A stretch of 64,000 nt of DNA from Haloglomus halophilum (GTDB lineage: Archaea > Halobacteriota > Halobacteria > Halobacteriales > Haloarculaceae), in the NCBI RefSeq assembly GCF_024298885.1, contig NZ_CP101166.1, positions 744,001 through 808,000 of the forward strand, in the 5' to 3' direction. This document shows, in pieces, positions 1 to 8,571 of the stretch (position 1 is its first letter; the number at the start of each line of letters is the position of its first letter). Position numbers and translations under genes: made by a program. A model generated the notes under the pieces. The model was not told the origin of the DNA and ran no database searches. It was given only the letters and a program-made list of their open reading frames with translations.

Positions 1-1004
1 GGCAGGGACTGGACACGGCCGTCCACCGCGGCATCGCAGAGGGCCTCGCACTCAACGATTTCTCGCAGGGGACCGAGTCGTACTTCGCGGTCCGGTCGCC
101 CGGCCACCAGCTGGAGGCCATCGCCGAGACGAGCGCGCCGGCGCTGTTCATCCAGGGGTGGACCGACCACCTGTTCGTCCCGAACCAGGCCATCTGGAAC
201 TACGAGGGCCTCCGCGAACGCGGGCTGGAGACGAAGCTCCTGTTCTACAACGAGGGCCACGAGCAGATTCCCGTCGACGGCGAGTACACGCAGACGGTCG
301 ACATCAGCGACGAGGCCCGGCGCGCCTGGCTCGACGTGCACCTGAAACGAGGGCGGGTGGCGGCGAAGGGCCGGAAGCGACTCCGGAGCCTCCTTCCCGA
401 CGACGTGACCTACTACTCCGCACAGGACGAGGTCAACCGCTCGGCCGACGCCATCCCGCCGAGCGGGGCGACCACCCACTCGGTCCCGCTGGGCACCAGC
501 GAGACGGTCCCCGGCGTGCAGGGCGAGAGCGTGGTCGCGAACGGGCCAGCCACATCGAACAGCTACGTCCTGAAGGACAGCTACGACGGGCCCGCCACGT
601 CCGTGGACTTCGACATCCCGGCGACGGAACTGGGCGCGAGCGAGGACGGCGATCGCATCGAGGTGCTGGGCGCGCCGCACCTGGACCTGAACGTCCGGCC
701 GCTCGGCGACGAGGCGTTCCTGTTCTTCAAGCCGTACCACATCCGCGCGGACGGCAGCGCGACCCACATCAACGACCTCGTGACGCCGCTGCGTGTCTCC
801 GCGGGGCCACAGGGCGCCGGGCAGGTCCAGCAGGTGTCGCTGGAGCTGCTGGCGTTCCACCGCTACCTCGAACCGGGCGACAGCCTCCGGTACACGGTTG
901 CGGGCGCGGACACGGGGTTCAACTTCTCGCGGCAGAGTGCCGGGGCGGCCGTCGGGCACGACTCCGTGCTGCGGGTGCCGACGCGGCCGGACCCCACGTC
1001 GTAG
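1..1004 (+). CDS. alpha/beta hydrolase, X-Pro dipeptidyl-peptidase/CocE-like, C-terminal part (5' truncated by window)
   Basis: The reading frame is open from base 3 to the stop at 1002-1004, giving about 333 visible residues. The start lies before the window. The hydrolase fold ends with what look like the catalytic Asp (in GWTDHLFVP, visible residue 55) and His (in NEGHEQIP, residue 86). The nucleophile Ser must lie upstream. A beta-rich C-terminal region of about 200 residues follows and ends with SLRYTVAG and DSVLRVPTRP, like the jelly-roll domain of CocE/PepX-type serine hydrolases. The family cleaves acyl or peptide bonds, and the substrate cannot be inferred. No membrane segment is visible in this part. 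The family call rests on domain order and the D/H spacing. Confidence 0.8.
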   Translation, partial: QGLDTAVHRGIAEGLALNDFSQGTESYFAVRSPGHQLEAIAETSAPALFIQGWTDHLFVPNQAIWNYEGLRERGLETKLLFYNEGHEQIPVDGEYTQTVDISDEARRAWLDVHLKRGRVAAKGRKRLRSLLPDDVTYYSAQDEVNRSADAIPPSGATTHSVPLGTSETVPGVQGESVVANGPATSNSYVLKDSYDGPATSVDFDIPATELGASEDGDRIEVLGAPHLDLNVRPLGDEAFLFFKPYHIRADGSATHINDLVTPLRVSAGPQGAGQVQQVSLELLAFHRYLEPGDSLRYTVAGADTGFNFSRQSAGAAVGHDSVLRVPTRPDPTS

Positions 1005-1040
1005 TGGAGAAACCGCCCGCCGCCGGGACGGATGACGCCC

Positions 1041-1076
1041 GTCAGACACGGTGTGGGTGTCTGACGCAGGTTTAAG
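1041..1076 (+). promoter_or_regulatory. Promoter of the smc cluster with an adjacent 9-bp perfect inverted repeat
   Basis: GTCAGACAC (1041-1049) and GTGTCTGAC (1057-1065) form a perfect 9-bp inverted repeat with a 7-base loop. Directly after it sits TTTAAG (1071-1076), a haloarchaeal TATA box 25-30 bases before the ATG at 1101, which predicts an almost leaderless transcript. The palindrome lies where the BRE/upstream element would be, so it could be an operator. It also lies 37 bases after the hydrolase stop and could instead be a terminator hairpin for that gene. Confidence 0.55.
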
Positions 1077-1100
1077 GGCCGGCAGGGACCGTGTGGGTGT

Positions 1101-1412
1101 ATGACCGGCAACCGGGTCGAGGAACTCGAGGCGAAAGTGCGCTCGCTGGAAGCGACCGTCGACGGCCTGACCGACGAACTCGTCGAATGCAAGGAGCGCA
1201 TCCAGCATCTGGAGGCCGAGGTCGAACCGGACCCCGCGACCAGCGATATCATGGCCCCGGAGCCGACCGGCACCCAGCCCAGCGCGGAGAACGGCCGCGA
1301 GGCCCCACAGGAGGAGGTCGAAGAGGCGGTCGAATCGGCCGACGACTCTAAAAGCGAGGCGGGCGAGGAGGCTGACGAGGACTCCGCGTCGGACGACATC
1401 ATCGTCGCCTGA
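1101..1412 (+). CDS. small acidic coiled-coil protein preceding smc (DUF7518-like)
   Basis: This is a 103-residue protein. Residues 1-45 form a heptad-patterned coiled coil (RVEELEAKVRSLEATVDGL), followed by an acidic, probably disordered tail. Haloarchaea often carry a short coiled-coil protein directly ahead of smc; I matched it to DUF7518 from memory, not by search. It ends 23 bases before the smc start, with a TATA box 25-30 bases upstream, so it is probably the first gene of the smc-scpA operon. The context suggests an accessory role in condensin function or expression, but the sequence alone shows no function. Confidence 0.7.
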   Translation: MTGNRVEELEAKVRSLEATVDGLTDELVECKERIQHLEAEVEPDPATSDIMAPEPTGTQPSAENGREAPQEEVEEAVESADDSKSEAGEEADEDSASDDIIVA

Positions 1413-1435
1413 ACGCGGGGCAACGAGCGCCCCAC

Positions 1436-4400
1436 ATGCACATCAAAGAGCTCGTACTGGACGACTTCAAGAGCTTCGGCCGGAAGACACGCATCCCGTT
1501 CTATCAGGACTTCACCACCATCAGCGGCCCGAACGGGTCGGGCAAGTCGAACATCATCGACGCCGTCCTGTTCGCCCTGGGACTCGCCCGGACCTCGGGC
1601 ATCCGCGCCGACAAGCTCACCGACCTGATATACAACCCCGGCCACGACGACGAGGCGAACGACTTCTCCGGCGAGCGCGAGGCCAGCGTGGAGGTCATCC
1701 TCGCCAACGAGGACCGGACCCTCGAACGCTCGCAGGTCGTCAGCGCCGCGGGCACCGAGGACGTCGGCGACGTGGAGGAGATCTCCATCCGCCGCCGCGT
1801 CAAGCAGACCGACGAGGACACCTACTACTCGTACTACTACCTCAACGGTCGCTCGGTGAACCTCTCGGACATCCGCGACCTGCTCGCGCAGGCCGGCGTC
1901 ACGCCCGAGGGCTACAACGTCGTGATGCAGGGCGACGTGACCGAGATCATCACGATGACCGCCGGGCGACGGCGGGAGATCATCGACGAGATCGCCGGCG
2001 TCGCCGAGTTCGACGCGAAGAAGGACGACGCGTTCGAGGAACTGGAGACGGTCCAGGAACGTATCGAGGAGGCCGACCTCCGTATCGAGGAGAAGGAGAA
2101 ACGCCTCGAGGAACTCGAGGACGAACGCGAGACCGCACTCCGGTACCGCGACCTGAAAGAGGAGAAAGCGGAGTACGAGGGCTACCTGAAGGCCGCCGAA
2201 CTCGAGACGAAGCGGAGCGAGCTAGAGGAGACCCGTGAGGCCATCGAGGAGACAGAGGCGGAGCTGGCGGAGCTGCGCGAGGAGCTCGACAGCCGCCAGG
2301 GACGGGTCACCCGCCTGGAGGACGAACTCGCGGAGCTGAACCGGGAAATCGAGCGCAAGGGCGAGGACGAGCAGCTCGCGATCAAGCGCGAGATGGAGGA
2401 GATCAAGGGCGAGATATCCCGGCTCGAGGACAAGATTACCAACGCCGAGGAGCGCATCGAGGCCGCCGAGAACGAGCGCCGGCAGGCGTTCGTCAAGATC
2501 GACCGCAAGAACGAGGAGGTCGACGAGCTGGAGGGAGACATCCGCCAGCTGAAGGTCCAGAAGTCCTCGCTGAAGGCCGACGAGGTCGAGAAGCAGGAGG
2601 CGCTGGACGAGGTCGAGGCCGAGATCGAGGCCATCGACACGGAGTACGACGAGCTCCGGGAGAACCTCGCCGCGAAGCGGGAGGAGCTCGACGGGCTGAA
2701 AGACGAGAAGAACGAGCTGCAGCGCGAGCAGGACCGCCTCACCGACGAGGCGCGCCGGCGCTCCAACGAGGAGCGCGAGAAGCGCGAGGCCATCGAGGAG
2801 GCGGAGGCGGACCTGCCCGAACTGAAGGCGGAACTCTCCGACCTCGAGACCGAGCGCGAGAAGGCCGAGAAGAACCGCGAGACCATCACCGAGGTCGTCG
2901 AGGACCTCAAGACCGAGAAGCGGTCGCTGACCGACGACCTCGACGATGTCGAGGACGAGATCAAGGCCAAGCAGTCCGAGTACGCCGAGCTGGAGGCCAA
3001 CGCCGGGCAGAGCGGCGACCAGTCCTACGGCCGCGCGGTCACGACCATCCTCAACGCCGACATGGACGGCGTCCACGGGACCGTCGGGCAACTCGGCGGC
3101 GTCCCCGGCGAGTACGCCACCGCGTGTGAGACGGCCGCCGGCGGGCGGCTCGCGCACGTCGTCGTCGACGACGACGGCGTCGGCCAGCGCGGCATCGAGC
3201 ACCTGAAATCGCGGGGCGCGGGCCGGGCGACCTTCCTCCCCATCAACCAGATGGACGACCGCTCGCTCCCGAGCGCCCCGAGCCAGCCCGGCGTGGTCGA
3301 CTTCGCGTACAACCTCGTCGACTTCGATTCGCACTACTCGGGTATCTTCTCGTACGTGCTGGGCGACACGCTCGTCGTCGAGGACATCGAGACGGCACGG
3401 GACCTGATGGGCCAGTACCGGCTCGTCACGCTCGACGGCGAACTCGTCGAGAAGAGCGGCGCGATGACCGGCGGCTCCTCGTCGGGCTCGCGCTACTCGT
3501 TCACCAAGAGCGGCAAGGGCCGCATCGAGCGCGTCGCCGAGCGCATCAACGAACTGGAGGACCAGCGTCGCGACCTCCGTGAGGAAATCCGCGACGTGGA
3601 GGACCGGCTCGAGGACGCCCGTGACCGGCAGTCGAACGCGTCCGAGCAGGTCCGCGACGTGGAGAACGAGATCGACCGCGTCGAGAGCGAAATCGCCGAC
3701 ACCGAGGCGCGGGTCGAGCGCCTGGAGTCCGAACTCGCGGACATCGAGGAGCAACGCGAGGCAGTCTCGGAGGAGATGGACGAGCTGGAGGAGACCATCG
3801 CCGCGAAGACCGCCGAAATCGAGTCCGTTCAGGCCGAAATCGCCGAACTCGAGACGGAGCTCGAGGAGTCCGAGATCGCCGAGCTGAACGCCGAGGCCGA
3901 CGAGCTCCGCGAGGAGATATCGGACCTCGAGGACCGGATGGACGACATCGACGGCGACCTGAACCAGCTCCAGCTCGAGAAGCAGTACGCCGAGAACGAG
4001 ATCGACGACCTCCACGACACCATCGAGGACGCCCAGAACCGGAAGGCGGAGGCCGAGGAAGCCGTCGAGGAGCTGGAGGGCGAGATCGACGAGCAGGAGG
4101 AACTGCTCGCGGAGAAGGAGGCGGCCGTCGCCGAACTCGAGGAAGAGCTCGCGGACCTGAAGGAGGAGCGCGAGGACCTCAAGGACGAGTTGCGGGAGGC
4201 CCGGCAGGAACGCGACGCACAGAAGGACGCCGTCTCGTCGGTCGAGTCCGACCTCTCGGAGCTGGAGGGCGAGGCCGAACGCCTCGAGTGGGAGGTCGAC
4301 GAACTCGAGGACGAGGTCGGCGACTACGACGCCGAGGAGATTCCCGACCACGGCTTCGTCAAGGGGCAGATCACCAAACTCGAGAACCAGATGGCCGAGC

Positions 4401-5032
4401 TGGAGCCGGTCAACATGCGCGCCATCGACCAGTACGACACCGTTCAGGACGCCCTCGAGGACCTGCAGGAGAAACGCGAGGTCCTGCAGGAGGAGGCCGA
4501 CGGCATCCGCGAGCGCATCGAGGGCTACGAGGAGCGCAAGCGCGAGGTGTTCATGGAGGCCTACGAGGGCATCAACGACCACTTCCAGCGCATCTTCGCG
4601 AAGCTCTCGGACGGCTCGGGTGAGCTCCACCTGGAGAACCGCGAGGACCCGTTCGACGGCGGCCTGACGATGAAGGCCCAGCCACGGGACAAGCCGGTCC
4701 AGCGGCTCGCAGCCATGTCCGGCGGCGAGAAATCACTGACTGCGCTGGCGTTCATCTTCGCCATCCAGCGGTTCAACCCGGCGCCGTTCTACGCGCTGGA
4801 CGAGGTCGACGCCTTCCTCGATGCGGCCAACGCCGAGATGGTCGGGGAGATGGTCGACGAACTCGCCGGCGACGCGCAGTTCATCGTCGTCTCGCACCGC
4901 GCCGCGCTGCTGGAGCGCTCCGAGCGCGCCATCGGCGTGATGATGCAGGACGACAACGTCTCCGCCGTCACCGGCATCGACCTCTCCGAGGAGGGGCCCG
5001 ACGCGGACGACGAGGTGGTCGCGGATGACTGA
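1436..5032 (+). CDS. smc: chromosome segregation protein SMC
   Basis: This is a 1198-residue ABC-type ATPase of condensin, full length for the family. Walker A GPNGSGKS is at residues 31-38. A long coiled coil follows, then a hinge domain at about 535-680 with conserved glycines (GQLGGVPGEYA, SGAMTGGSSSGS). The returning coiled coil leads to the head, with the ABC signature LAAMSGGEKSL near 1090-1100 and Walker B YALDEVDAFLD near 1120. The two heads join on ATP binding, and with the kleisin ScpA the ring encloses DNA. scpA starts 12 bases downstream, so the partners are co-transcribed. The ATG at 1436 gives the canonical MHIKELVLDDFKSF N-terminus. Confidence 0.98.
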   Translation: MHIKELVLDDFKSFGRKTRIPFYQDFTTISGPNGSGKSNIIDAVLFALGLARTSGIRADKLTDLIYNPGHDDEANDFSGEREASVEVILANEDRTLERSQVVSAAGTEDVGDVEEISIRRRVKQTDEDTYYSYYYLNGRSVNLSDIRDLLAQAGVTPEGYNVVMQGDVTEIITMTAGRRREIIDEIAGVAEFDAKKDDAFEELETVQERIEEADLRIEEKEKRLEELEDERETALRYRDLKEEKAEYEGYLKAAELETKRSELEETREAIEETEAELAELREELDSRQGRVTRLEDELAELNREIERKGEDEQLAIKREMEEIKGEISRLEDKITNAEERIEAAENERRQAFVKIDRKNEEVDELEGDIRQLKVQKSSLKADEVEKQEALDEVEAEIEAIDTEYDELRENLAAKREELDGLKDEKNELQREQDRLTDEARRRSNEEREKREAIEEAEADLPELKAELSDLETEREKAEKNRETITEVVEDLKTEKRSLTDDLDDVEDEIKAKQSEYAELEANAGQSGDQSYGRAVTTILNADMDGVHGTVGQLGGVPGEYATACETAAGGRLAHVVVDDDGVGQRGIEHLKSRGAGRATFLPINQMDDRSLPSAPSQPGVVDFAYNLVDFDSHYSGIFSYVLGDTLVVEDIETARDLMGQYRLVTLDGELVEKSGAMTGGSSSGSRYSFTKSGKGRIERVAERINELEDQRRDLREEIRDVEDRLEDARDRQSNASEQVRDVENEIDRVESEIADTEARVERLESELADIEEQREAVSEEMDELEETIAAKTAEIESVQAEIAELETELEESEIAELNAEADELREEISDLEDRMDDIDGDLNQLQLEKQYAENEIDDLHDTIEDAQNRKAEAEEAVEELEGEIDEQEELLAEKEAAVAELEEELADLKEEREDLKDELREARQERDAQKDAVSSVESDLSELEGEAERLEWEVDELEDEVGDYDAEEIPDHGFVKGQITKLENQMAELEPVNMRAIDQYDTVQDALEDLQEKREVLQEEADGIRERIEGYEERKREVFMEAYEGINDHFQRIFAKLSDGSGELHLENREDPFDGGLTMKAQPRDKPVQRLAAMSGGEKSLTALAFIFAIQRFNPAPFYALDEVDAFLDAANAEMVGEMVDELAGDAQFIVVSHRAALLERSERAIGVMMQDDNVSAVTGIDLSEEGPDADDEVVADD

Positions 5033-5044
5033 CGGGTGGTCGAT

Positions 5045-6106
5045 ATGAGCGACGACGACATCCCGCTGAACATCACGGGCCACGAGGACCGGACCCGCCC
5101 CGGCGAGGATGACGAGGGCGACGGCGGCCGTGACACGGACGAATCGGGCGACGCGGCCGAACCGGGCGAGCCGTCGGTCGACGTTCCCGGACTCGGCCCC
5201 GACGACTCGGCAGCTGACGAACCCGATACCGGCTTCGGCGGCTTCTCCGTCGCCGAGGAGGTCGAGGCGGTCGACGAGAGCGATGTCGGGGGCGACGAGG
5301 GTGTCGAGCCGGTCGAGATGCTCGTCCAGCTCGCGGACGAGGACCGCATCGACCCGTGGGACATCGACATCGTCACCGTCACCGACGCGTTCCTCGACCG
5401 GCTGGACGAGGCCGACATCCGGACGGGCGGGCGGGCACTGTTCTACGCGAGCGTGCTCCTGCGGATGAAGAGCGACGCGATGCTCGCCGACGATGACGAC
5501 GACGCCTGGGAGGCGGACCAGCGCGAGCCCTGGGAAGTCGCCTGGGAGGACGGTCCCGCCGACGCCGAGGGGGCCGCGGGCGACCCGTCGGTCGACCCCA
5601 TCGCCGGGCTGGAGCAGGAGATGGAGCGCCGGCTCGACCGGAAGAACGCCCGCGGGATGCCCCAGACCCTGGACCAGCTGGTCCGGGAGCTCCGCGAGCG
5701 CGAGCGCGAGTCCCGGTGGAAGGAGTCCCGGACCTACGACACCAGCGGCTCACCCAGCGGCTACAGCCGCGGGACCCAGACCCTGGACTACCGCTCGGGC
5801 GACGATTTCCGGATGGAGGAGGAGCCGACGGTCGACGACGTGACCGGCACCGCACACGACGAGCACATGGAGGACATCATCACGGAGGTCTATACGGCGC
5901 TCCGTGAGCAGTACGACCAGGGCCGCGCCGAGGTGCTGTTCACCGAGGTGGAGGAGGCCGGCGGCAGCAAGGTCCAGACGTTCCTCGGGCTGCTCTTTCT
6001 CGCACACCGTGGCCAGGTCCGCCTCGAACAGGACGAGACGTTCGGCGACCTCTGGGTACAGGACCCGGCGGCCGTGGAGGGGACAGAGGAGGCCGTCGCG
6101 GACTGA
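5045..6106 (+). CDS. scpA: segregation and condensation protein A (kleisin)
   Basis: This is a 353-residue kleisin subunit that bridges the two SMC heads. The first 75 or so residues are acidic and low-complexity. The kleisin N-terminal helical domain begins near residue 85 (PVEMLVQLADEDRIDPWDID, then FLDRLDEADI and ALFYASVLLRMKSDAML). A C-terminal winged helix lies at about 280-345 (EVLFTEVEEAGGSKVQTFLG). I chose the ATG at 5045 over the in-frame GTG at 5036, because a GGTGGT ribosome-binding-like stretch sits just ahead of it and MSDDDIPLNITGH is a typical start. No scpB lies in the window, in keeping with haloarchaeal SMC systems where the third subunit is distant or absent. Confidence 0.95.
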   Translation: MSDDDIPLNITGHEDRTRPGEDDEGDGGRDTDESGDAAEPGEPSVDVPGLGPDDSAADEPDTGFGGFSVAEEVEAVDESDVGGDEGVEPVEMLVQLADEDRIDPWDIDIVTVTDAFLDRLDEADIRTGGRALFYASVLLRMKSDAMLADDDDDAWEADQREPWEVAWEDGPADAEGAAGDPSVDPIAGLEQEMERRLDRKNARGMPQTLDQLVRELRERERESRWKESRTYDTSGSPSGYSRGTQTLDYRSGDDFRMEEEPTVDDVTGTAHDEHMEDIITEVYTALREQYDQGRAEVLFTEVEEAGGSKVQTFLGLLFLAHRGQVRLEQDETFGDLWVQDPAAVEGTEEAVAD

Positions 6107-6241
6107 GCGGGCGTGGGTCGTCCGGCCACCGCTCTCCGGTCGCGCCGGCCGAAGCGGTCCGTGCGCTTCTCTCGGAGTGCCGACAGCTGGCGGTCGGTCA
6201 CGAACCGAAACGGGTAGGCGCCGGGCGACCGCCGCGGGGAC

Positions 6242-6409
6242 ATGGCACTCGTCTGTGCGAGATGCGGCGGCGACCTGGCACCGACACGGGTCTGGGACGA
6301 CCTCGAGTCGTACATCGAGGACTACGACGGCGGGTCGAGCGACCCGTACGTGTCCGAGACGGACGTGAACGCCTTCGAGTGTGTCGACTGCGGCGCATAT
6401 CAGAAGTGA
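6242..6409 (+). CDS. 55-residue two-CxxC zinc-ribbon micro-protein
   Basis: An uninterrupted frame runs from ATG 6242 to TGA 6407-6409 and encodes 55 residues. Two metal-binding knuckles lie at the ends (CARC near residue 5, CVDC near residue 47), separated by an acidic linker rich in D, E, Y and S. This is the layout of the many haloarchaeal one-domain zinc-finger proteins. It lies 135 bases after scpA on the same strand and converges on the MTA phosphorylase gene. The function is unknown; a DNA- or protein-binding adaptor role would be typical. I found it by reading the frame directly. Confidence 0.8.
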   Translation: MALVCARCGGDLAPTRVWDDLESYIEDYDGGSSDPYVSETDVNAFECVDCGAYQK

Positions 6410-6420
6410 GCCCGTGAGCC

Positions 6421-7275
6421 CTACCGCTCGTCCAGATACGCCCCGGCGAGCAGCTCCAGCGGCTCGCGCTTCTCGACCGGGATGGCCTCGGACGGCGTGG
6501 TGATGGCACCGGCGAGCGCCGAGCCGCAATCGCAGTCCCGCTCGTCGGGGAGCGTCCGGATGGCCCGCTCGAGGACCGCGTTGATGGCGGCCTCGTTGGC
6601 CGCGGCGTTCTCCTGGACCTCCGCCAGCGTGACGCCCTCCTCGCGCCAGACATCGTAGTCCGTGACGCCGGTCAGCGTGGCGTAGCAGAGTTCGGCCTCC
6701 CGCGCGAGGTTCGCCTCGGGAACGGTGGTCATGCCGATGATGTCCCAGTCGTTCGACCGGTAGAACTCGCTCTCGGCGCGGGTCGAGAACTGCGGCCCCT
6801 CGATGCAGACGTAGGTCCCTCCGTCGGCGAGGTCGGCGTCGGTCGCGTCGGCTGAATCGACGAGATGCTCGCGGGTGTGCGGGCAGTACGGGTCGGCCAT
6901 CGAGAGGTGGGCGACCACGCCGTCGCCGAAGAAGCTCATCGGACGCTGCTTCGTCCGGTCGAAGTACTGGTCCGGCACCACGAGGGTCCGGGGCGGGAGG
7001 TCCTCGCGGAGGCTGCCGACGGCGTTCGTCGAGAGGACGCGCTCGACGCCGACCTGCTTCAGCGCGTGGATGTTCGCCCGGTACGGCACCTCCGTCGGGG
7101 AGAGCGAGTGGTTGCGGCCGTGTCGCGGGAGGAAGACGACCTCCTCGCCCGCCAGCTGCCCGACCGTGAGCCGGCCGCTCGGCTCGCCGAAGGGCGTGTC
7201 GACGTACTGGGTCGCCTCCTGCTCCAGGTCCAGCGCCTCGTACACCCCGCTGCCACCGATGATGCCGACGGTCAT
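6421..7275 (-). CDS. mtnP: S-methyl-5'-thioadenosine phosphorylase
   Basis: This 284-residue enzyme splits methylthioadenosine into adenine and methylthioribose-1-phosphate, salvaging the by-product of polyamine and SAM-radical chemistry. The N-terminal phosphate loop reads GIIGGSGVY. The core has LPRHGRNHSLSPTEVPYR, STNAVGSLRE and the substrate-binding CIEGPQFSTRAESEF. The base and ribose pocket is IGMTTVPEANLAREAELCYA. Length and motif order match the PNP/MTAP family of nucleoside phosphorylases. Some archaeal members also accept methylthioinosine or inosine, which I cannot separate by eye. The gene starts at ATG 7275 and ends 12 bases from the convergent zinc-ribbon gene. Confidence 0.93.
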   Translation of the reverse strand: MTVGIIGGSGVYEALDLEQEATQYVDTPFGEPSGRLTVGQLAGEEVVFLPRHGRNHSLSPTEVPYRANIHALKQVGVERVLSTNAVGSLREDLPPRTLVVPDQYFDRTKQRPMSFFGDGVVAHLSMADPYCPHTREHLVDSADATDADLADGGTYVCIEGPQFSTRAESEFYRSNDWDIIGMTTVPEANLAREAELCYATLTGVTDYDVWREEGVTLAEVQENAAANEAAINAVLERAIRTLPDERDCDCGSALAGAITTPSEAIPVEKREPLELLAGAYLDER

Positions 7276-7428
7276 ACCCTGGCTGGGGACCGGGATGTAC
7301 TTGATTGTAGGTGTCGGGAAGACAGGGAGAGCTTCGCGAACAGCCTGCGTAACCCGGAGATTACCCGGCAGTTCGGGATATTACCGGTATATCGACCAGA
7401 ACCGGTAGAAATCCGGAGCTACGGTCGC

Positions 7429-8442
7429 CTACTCCCACCAGTCGCTCCGGCGCTCGGAGTAGGACGCGCCCTCGCGGAGCGGCTCGGGGTACTCCTCACC
7501 CTCCAGCCCGAAGCCGACGCCGAGCCAGCGGCCGACGTGCCAGCCGACGGCCTCGGTGTCGAGGTCGGTGACGGTGATCTCCAGCCGGGTGTACCACTCG
7601 CGGGCGCCGTCGCCGTCCGGGTCGGACCCGAGGAGATAGCCACACGAGCCCGAGGAGGTCGAGCAGGGCGACTCGTCGGTCGCGCGGATGGTGATATCGG
7701 CGGCAGTGCGGTTGTCCGTCCGGACGAAGCTGACGTTCTCCGGGACGGTGCCCTCGGCGCCGTCGGCGAAGTAACCCAGCGCGCCACGCACCTGCCGGCG
7801 GGCCTCGTCGCGCTCGCTCGCCGGGAGCGCGGACACGTCGACGTACACCGAGAGCGTCTCCGACCGCCAGGGGAGTGCCCGCTCGCTCGCGTCCGTCTGT
7901 GGCGGCGTGGTCAGCGTCGAGGACGCCTGCATCACCGCCTGCGGGGCGTCGCCGTGGTTCAGCCCGAGCGAGTGACCGAACTCGTGTTTCAGCACCTGTA
8001 CCGTCGATTCGTCGGAGAATCCGGTCCTGACCTCGACGCTGACGGGTGGGTCGAACTGGCCGGGCTTCGTGATGACCGGCGCACAGCCCGCGGCGTGCTC
8101 CTCGGTCCCGCACGCGGCGACCGACTCGACGAAGGTGACCCGTACGTCCGGGTCGGAATCGTTCGCGACCAGTCGGTACTCGATGGGGTAGCCCGCGTAC
8201 TGCTCGCTGTTGGCCTCCCAGTAGTCGAGCGCCTGGCGGACGAGCGGCGTGAAGTCACGCGACTCGTTGGCCGACCCGACCACCGCGACGGTCAGGGTCT
8301 CCTGCCGGAAGGGGTTATCCTCGTCGCCGGTCCAGACGGGGTCGCCGCCACCGTCGTCGAGGCTCGGCCCCCCGGGTCCGAGCGTACAGCCCGAGAGGAC
8401 GAGGAGCGCCGCAACCAGGAGCGAGACCGCCCGTTGCCTCAT
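7429..8442 (-). CDS. secreted lipoprotein with metzincin-type zinc protease motif
   Basis: This is a 337-residue protein. The start at 8442 gives a short signal peptide with lipobox VLSGC (Cys19), so it is probably anchored outside the membrane through lipid. At about residues 152-162 it has HEFGHSLGLNH, the HExxHxxGxxH zinc signature of metzincins/matrixins. Downstream come a predicted beta-rich half and paired cysteines (SPCSTSSGSCGYLLG). The classical Met-turn may be MQASSTL about 11 residues after the motif. The protein would act on peptides outside the cell. An in-frame upstream ATG at 8529 would put 29 extra residues before the signal peptide and is unlikely. A 7-bp inverted repeat (7382-7388/7401-7407) just past the stop may help termination. 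Confidence 0.85.
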   Translation of the reverse strand: MRQRAVSLLVAALLVLSGCTLGPGGPSLDDGGGDPVWTGDEDNPFRQETLTVAVVGSANESRDFTPLVRQALDYWEANSEQYAGYPIEYRLVANDSDPDVRVTFVESVAACGTEEHAAGCAPVITKPGQFDPPVSVEVRTGFSDESTVQVLKHEFGHSLGLNHGDAPQAVMQASSTLTTPPQTDASERALPWRSETLSVYVDVSALPASERDEARRQVRGALGYFADGAEGTVPENVSFVRTDNRTAADITIRATDESPCSTSSGSCGYLLGSDPDGDGAREWYTRLEITVTDLDTEAVGWHVGRWLGVGFGLEGEEYPEPLREGASYSERRSDWWE

Positions 8443-8571
8443 CGGTCGTGGATAGGAGACGGGTGCGTATGGGGCTTGCGGCCACTGATGTCTGAGCACC
8501 CCCCAGAGCCGCGTGAGACGGTCGCACACGGCTGTCCGGTCGTTCAGTCGGGCAGGTCACGGGCGACGGGG

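Noticed and set aside
2222..4630. 802-codon minus-strand frame opposite smc
   Set aside because: Leu/Val/Asp-rich shadow of the smc coiled coil; codon bias of the plus strand explains it.
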